From positions 2,289,501 to 2,353,500 of the forward strand of contig NZ_CP099760.1 in the NCBI RefSeq assembly GCF_040760005.1: a stretch of 64,000 bases of DNA, read 5' to 3'. Shown piece by piece: positions 62,634 through 64,000 of this stretch; position 1 is the first letter of the stretch, and each line of letters starts with the position of its first letter. The position numbers and the translations under genes were made by a program. The notes beneath the pieces were generated by a model, which searched no databases, was not told where the DNA came from, and saw only the letters and a list, made by a program, of their open reading frames with translations. This DNA comes from Pseudomonas sp. stari2 (GTDB lineage Bacteria; Pseudomonadota; Gammaproteobacteria; Pseudomonadales; Pseudomonadaceae).

Positions 62634-62657
62634 TAAATTTTTTTTCACCGTCCTCGT
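62634..62657 (+). promoter_or_regulatory. PvdS-type promoter (TAAAT-N16-CGT) of pvdA
   Basis: TAAAT at 62634-62638, 16 nt, CGT at 62655-62657: perfect. The leader to the pvdA ATG is about 98 nt. The box begins 12 nt after the fpvI stop, so pvdA has its own promoter. Confidence 0.88.
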
Positions 62658-62754
62658 TCCTACTCAACAGACGATCTGCTGTCCTGCACAAGGCCGGTCA
62701 GGTCACCCAGGCTTCATCCCCGCTGTTGAGGGGTTCATCCAGAGGACACTGGAA

Positions 62755-64000
62755 ATGACACAGGCAATTGCATCGCCCATCGTTCACGACCTGATCGGCG
62801 TCGGTTTCGGCCCTTCGAACCTGGCGCTGGCCATCGCTCTGCAGGAGCGAGCCCCGACCCTGGGCGAACTGGATGTGCTGTTTCTCGACAAGCAACCGAC
62901 CTACAGCTGGCACGGCAACACCCTGTCGACCCAGAGCGAGTTGCAGATTTCCTTCCTCAAGGATCTGGTGACCCTGCGCAACCCGACCAGCCCGTATTCG
63001 TTCGTCAATTACCTCAAGCACCACGGTCGTCTGGTGGACTTCATCAACCTCGGCACCTTTTACCCGTGCCGCATGGAGTACAACGACTACCTGCGCTGGG
63101 TCGCCGCGCAGTTCACCGAGCAGAGCCGTTATGGCGAAGAAGTGCTGACCATCGAGCCAGTCCTGCACAACCATCAGGTTGAAGCGTTGCGAGTGATTTC
63201 CCGTGGTGTGGACGGCCAGCAATTCGTGCGCACCGCGCGCTCGGTGGTGGTCAGCGCCGGTGGCACGCCGCGTATTCCTGAGGCGTTCAAGGCGCTGAAA
63301 GGCGATGCCCGGGTGTTCCACCACTCGCAGTATCTGGCCGAGATGGCCAAACAACCGTGCGTCAACAACCAGCCGATGAGCATCGCGATCATCGGCGCCG
63401 GCCAGAGCGCGGCGGAAGCCTTCATCGATCTGAACGATTCGTTCCCGTCGGTGCAGGTCGACATGATCCTGCGCGGCTCGGCGCTGAAGCCGGCGGACGA
63501 CAGCCCGTTCGTCAACGAAGTGTTCTCGCCGGAATTCACCGACCTGATCTTCCAGCAGAAGAGCAGCGAGCGTGAGCGTCTGGTCAACGAGTACCACAAC
63601 ACCAATTACTCGGTGGTCGATATCGACCTGATCGAGCGCATCTACGGCATCTTCTATCGGCAGAAAGTCTCCGGCGTGGCACGCCATGCGTTCCGCACCC
63701 TGACCACTGTCGAGAAAACCACTGCTACCGAGCACGGCATCGAACTGACCGTGCGCAACAACGCCACCGGCGAAGTCACCGTGCGTGCCTACGATGCAGT
63801 CGTGCTGGCCACCGGTTATGAGCGTCAGATGCACCGCAAACTGTTGGCGCCGCTGGAAGAGTACTTGGGTGATTTCGAGGTCGATCGCAACTACAAACTG
63901 ATCACCGACGAGCGCTGCAAGGCCGGTCTGTACATGCAGGGCTTCTGCCAGGCCAGCCACGGCCTGAGCGATACGCTGCTGTCGATCCTGCCGATTCGTG
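62755..64000 (+). CDS. pvdA: L-ornithine N5-monooxygenase (3' end cut by window edge)
   Basis: 415 codons are visible; the family is about 440 residues, so only the last few dozen are missing. The start has GAGGA eight bases upstream. FAD motif GVGFGPSNLALAI is at residues about 15-27 and the NADPH motif AIIGAGQSAAEAF at about 210-222. A late segment VVLATGYERQ is also typical. PvdA hydroxylates ornithine at N5, the first step to the hydroxamate residue predicted for NRPS1 module 2. The acyltransferase that would finish this residue is not in the window. Confidence 0.93.
   Translation, partial: MTQAIASPIVHDLIGVGFGPSNLALAIALQERAPTLGELDVLFLDKQPTYSWHGNTLSTQSELQISFLKDLVTLRNPTSPYSFVNYLKHHGRLVDFINLGTFYPCRMEYNDYLRWVAAQFTEQSRYGEEVLTIEPVLHNHQVEALRVISRGVDGQQFVRTARSVVVSAGGTPRIPEAFKALKGDARVFHHSQYLAEMAKQPCVNNQPMSIAIIGAGQSAAEAFIDLNDSFPSVQVDMILRGSALKPADDSPFVNEVFSPEFTDLIFQQKSSERERLVNEYHNTNYSVVDIDLIERIYGIFYRQKVSGVARHAFRTLTTVEKTTATEHGIELTVRNNATGEVTVRAYDAVVLATGYERQMHRKLLAPLEEYLGDFEVDRNYKLITDERCKAGLYMQGFCQASHGLSDTLLSILPIR

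Overview
The window is a high-GC chromosomal segment from a fluorescent Pseudomonas, most like the P. fluorescens group. From about 7 kb to the right end it carries a pyoverdine siderophore locus: four peptide synthetase genes, the ferripyoverdine receptor fpvA, the periplasmic maturation set pvdMNOP, the exporters pvdE and pvdRT-opmQ, the sigma factor gene fpvI and a nearly complete pvdA. The peptide part of the siderophore can be read from the adenylation domains.

Layout. Positions 1-7036 are ordinary chromosome: an isonitrile hydratase-like gene (cut by the left edge) divergent from a GlxA/AraC regulator, an unknown small protein with an alpha/beta hydrolase, an SDR dehydrogenase with a GH15 glucoamylase-like enzyme, and an MFS transporter. 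At 7042-9037 a JmjC/cupin-like protein with an SCP2-like N-terminus and a type II thioesterase (pvdG-like) diverge. Three translationally coupled NRPS genes follow on the + strand (9232-42910), then fpvA. On the - strand lies pvdM-pvdN-pvdO-pvdE-pvdD, reading from 55448 down to 45901. pvdP diverges from pvdM. Then come opmQ, pvdT and pvdR on the - strand, and finally fpvI and pvdA on the + strand.

Assembly logic. NRPS1 is C-A-T-E three times, then C-A-T. NRPS2 is C-A-T, C-A-T-E, C-A-T, then C and a TauD-like hydroxylase. NRPS3 is a degenerate C-like (interface) domain, A and T. NRPS4 is C-A-T-TE. Adenylation codes read by eye give: D-Ala? / D-hydroxamate-ornithine? / D-Orn or Lys? / L-Ser / L-Ser / D-Ser / L-basic (Arg or Lys?) / L-beta-hydroxy-Asp / L-Thr. 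Ser, Asp and Thr are firm; the four marked with a question mark are tentative. With the chromophore catechol this gives one hydroxamate and one hydroxy-Asp, enough for hexadentate iron binding. The chromophore synthetase pvdL, pvdH, the master sigma gene pvdS, the anti-sigma gene fpvR and any hydroxyornithine acyltransferase are not in the window.

Regulation. Perfect PvdS-type boxes (TAAAT, 16 nt, CGT) lie upstream of pvdA, pvdP, pvdM, pvdR and, unexpectedly, the JmjC/cupin-like gene. Weaker versions precede the thioesterase and NRPS1. fpvI has a Fur-like box. Strong intrinsic terminators isolate the NRPS operon, fpvA, pvdD and the pvdP/opmQ pair. The most interesting points are the PvdS-boxed JmjC/cupin-like protein of unknown role and three practically identical Ser adenylation domains, which point to recent duplication or gene conversion.
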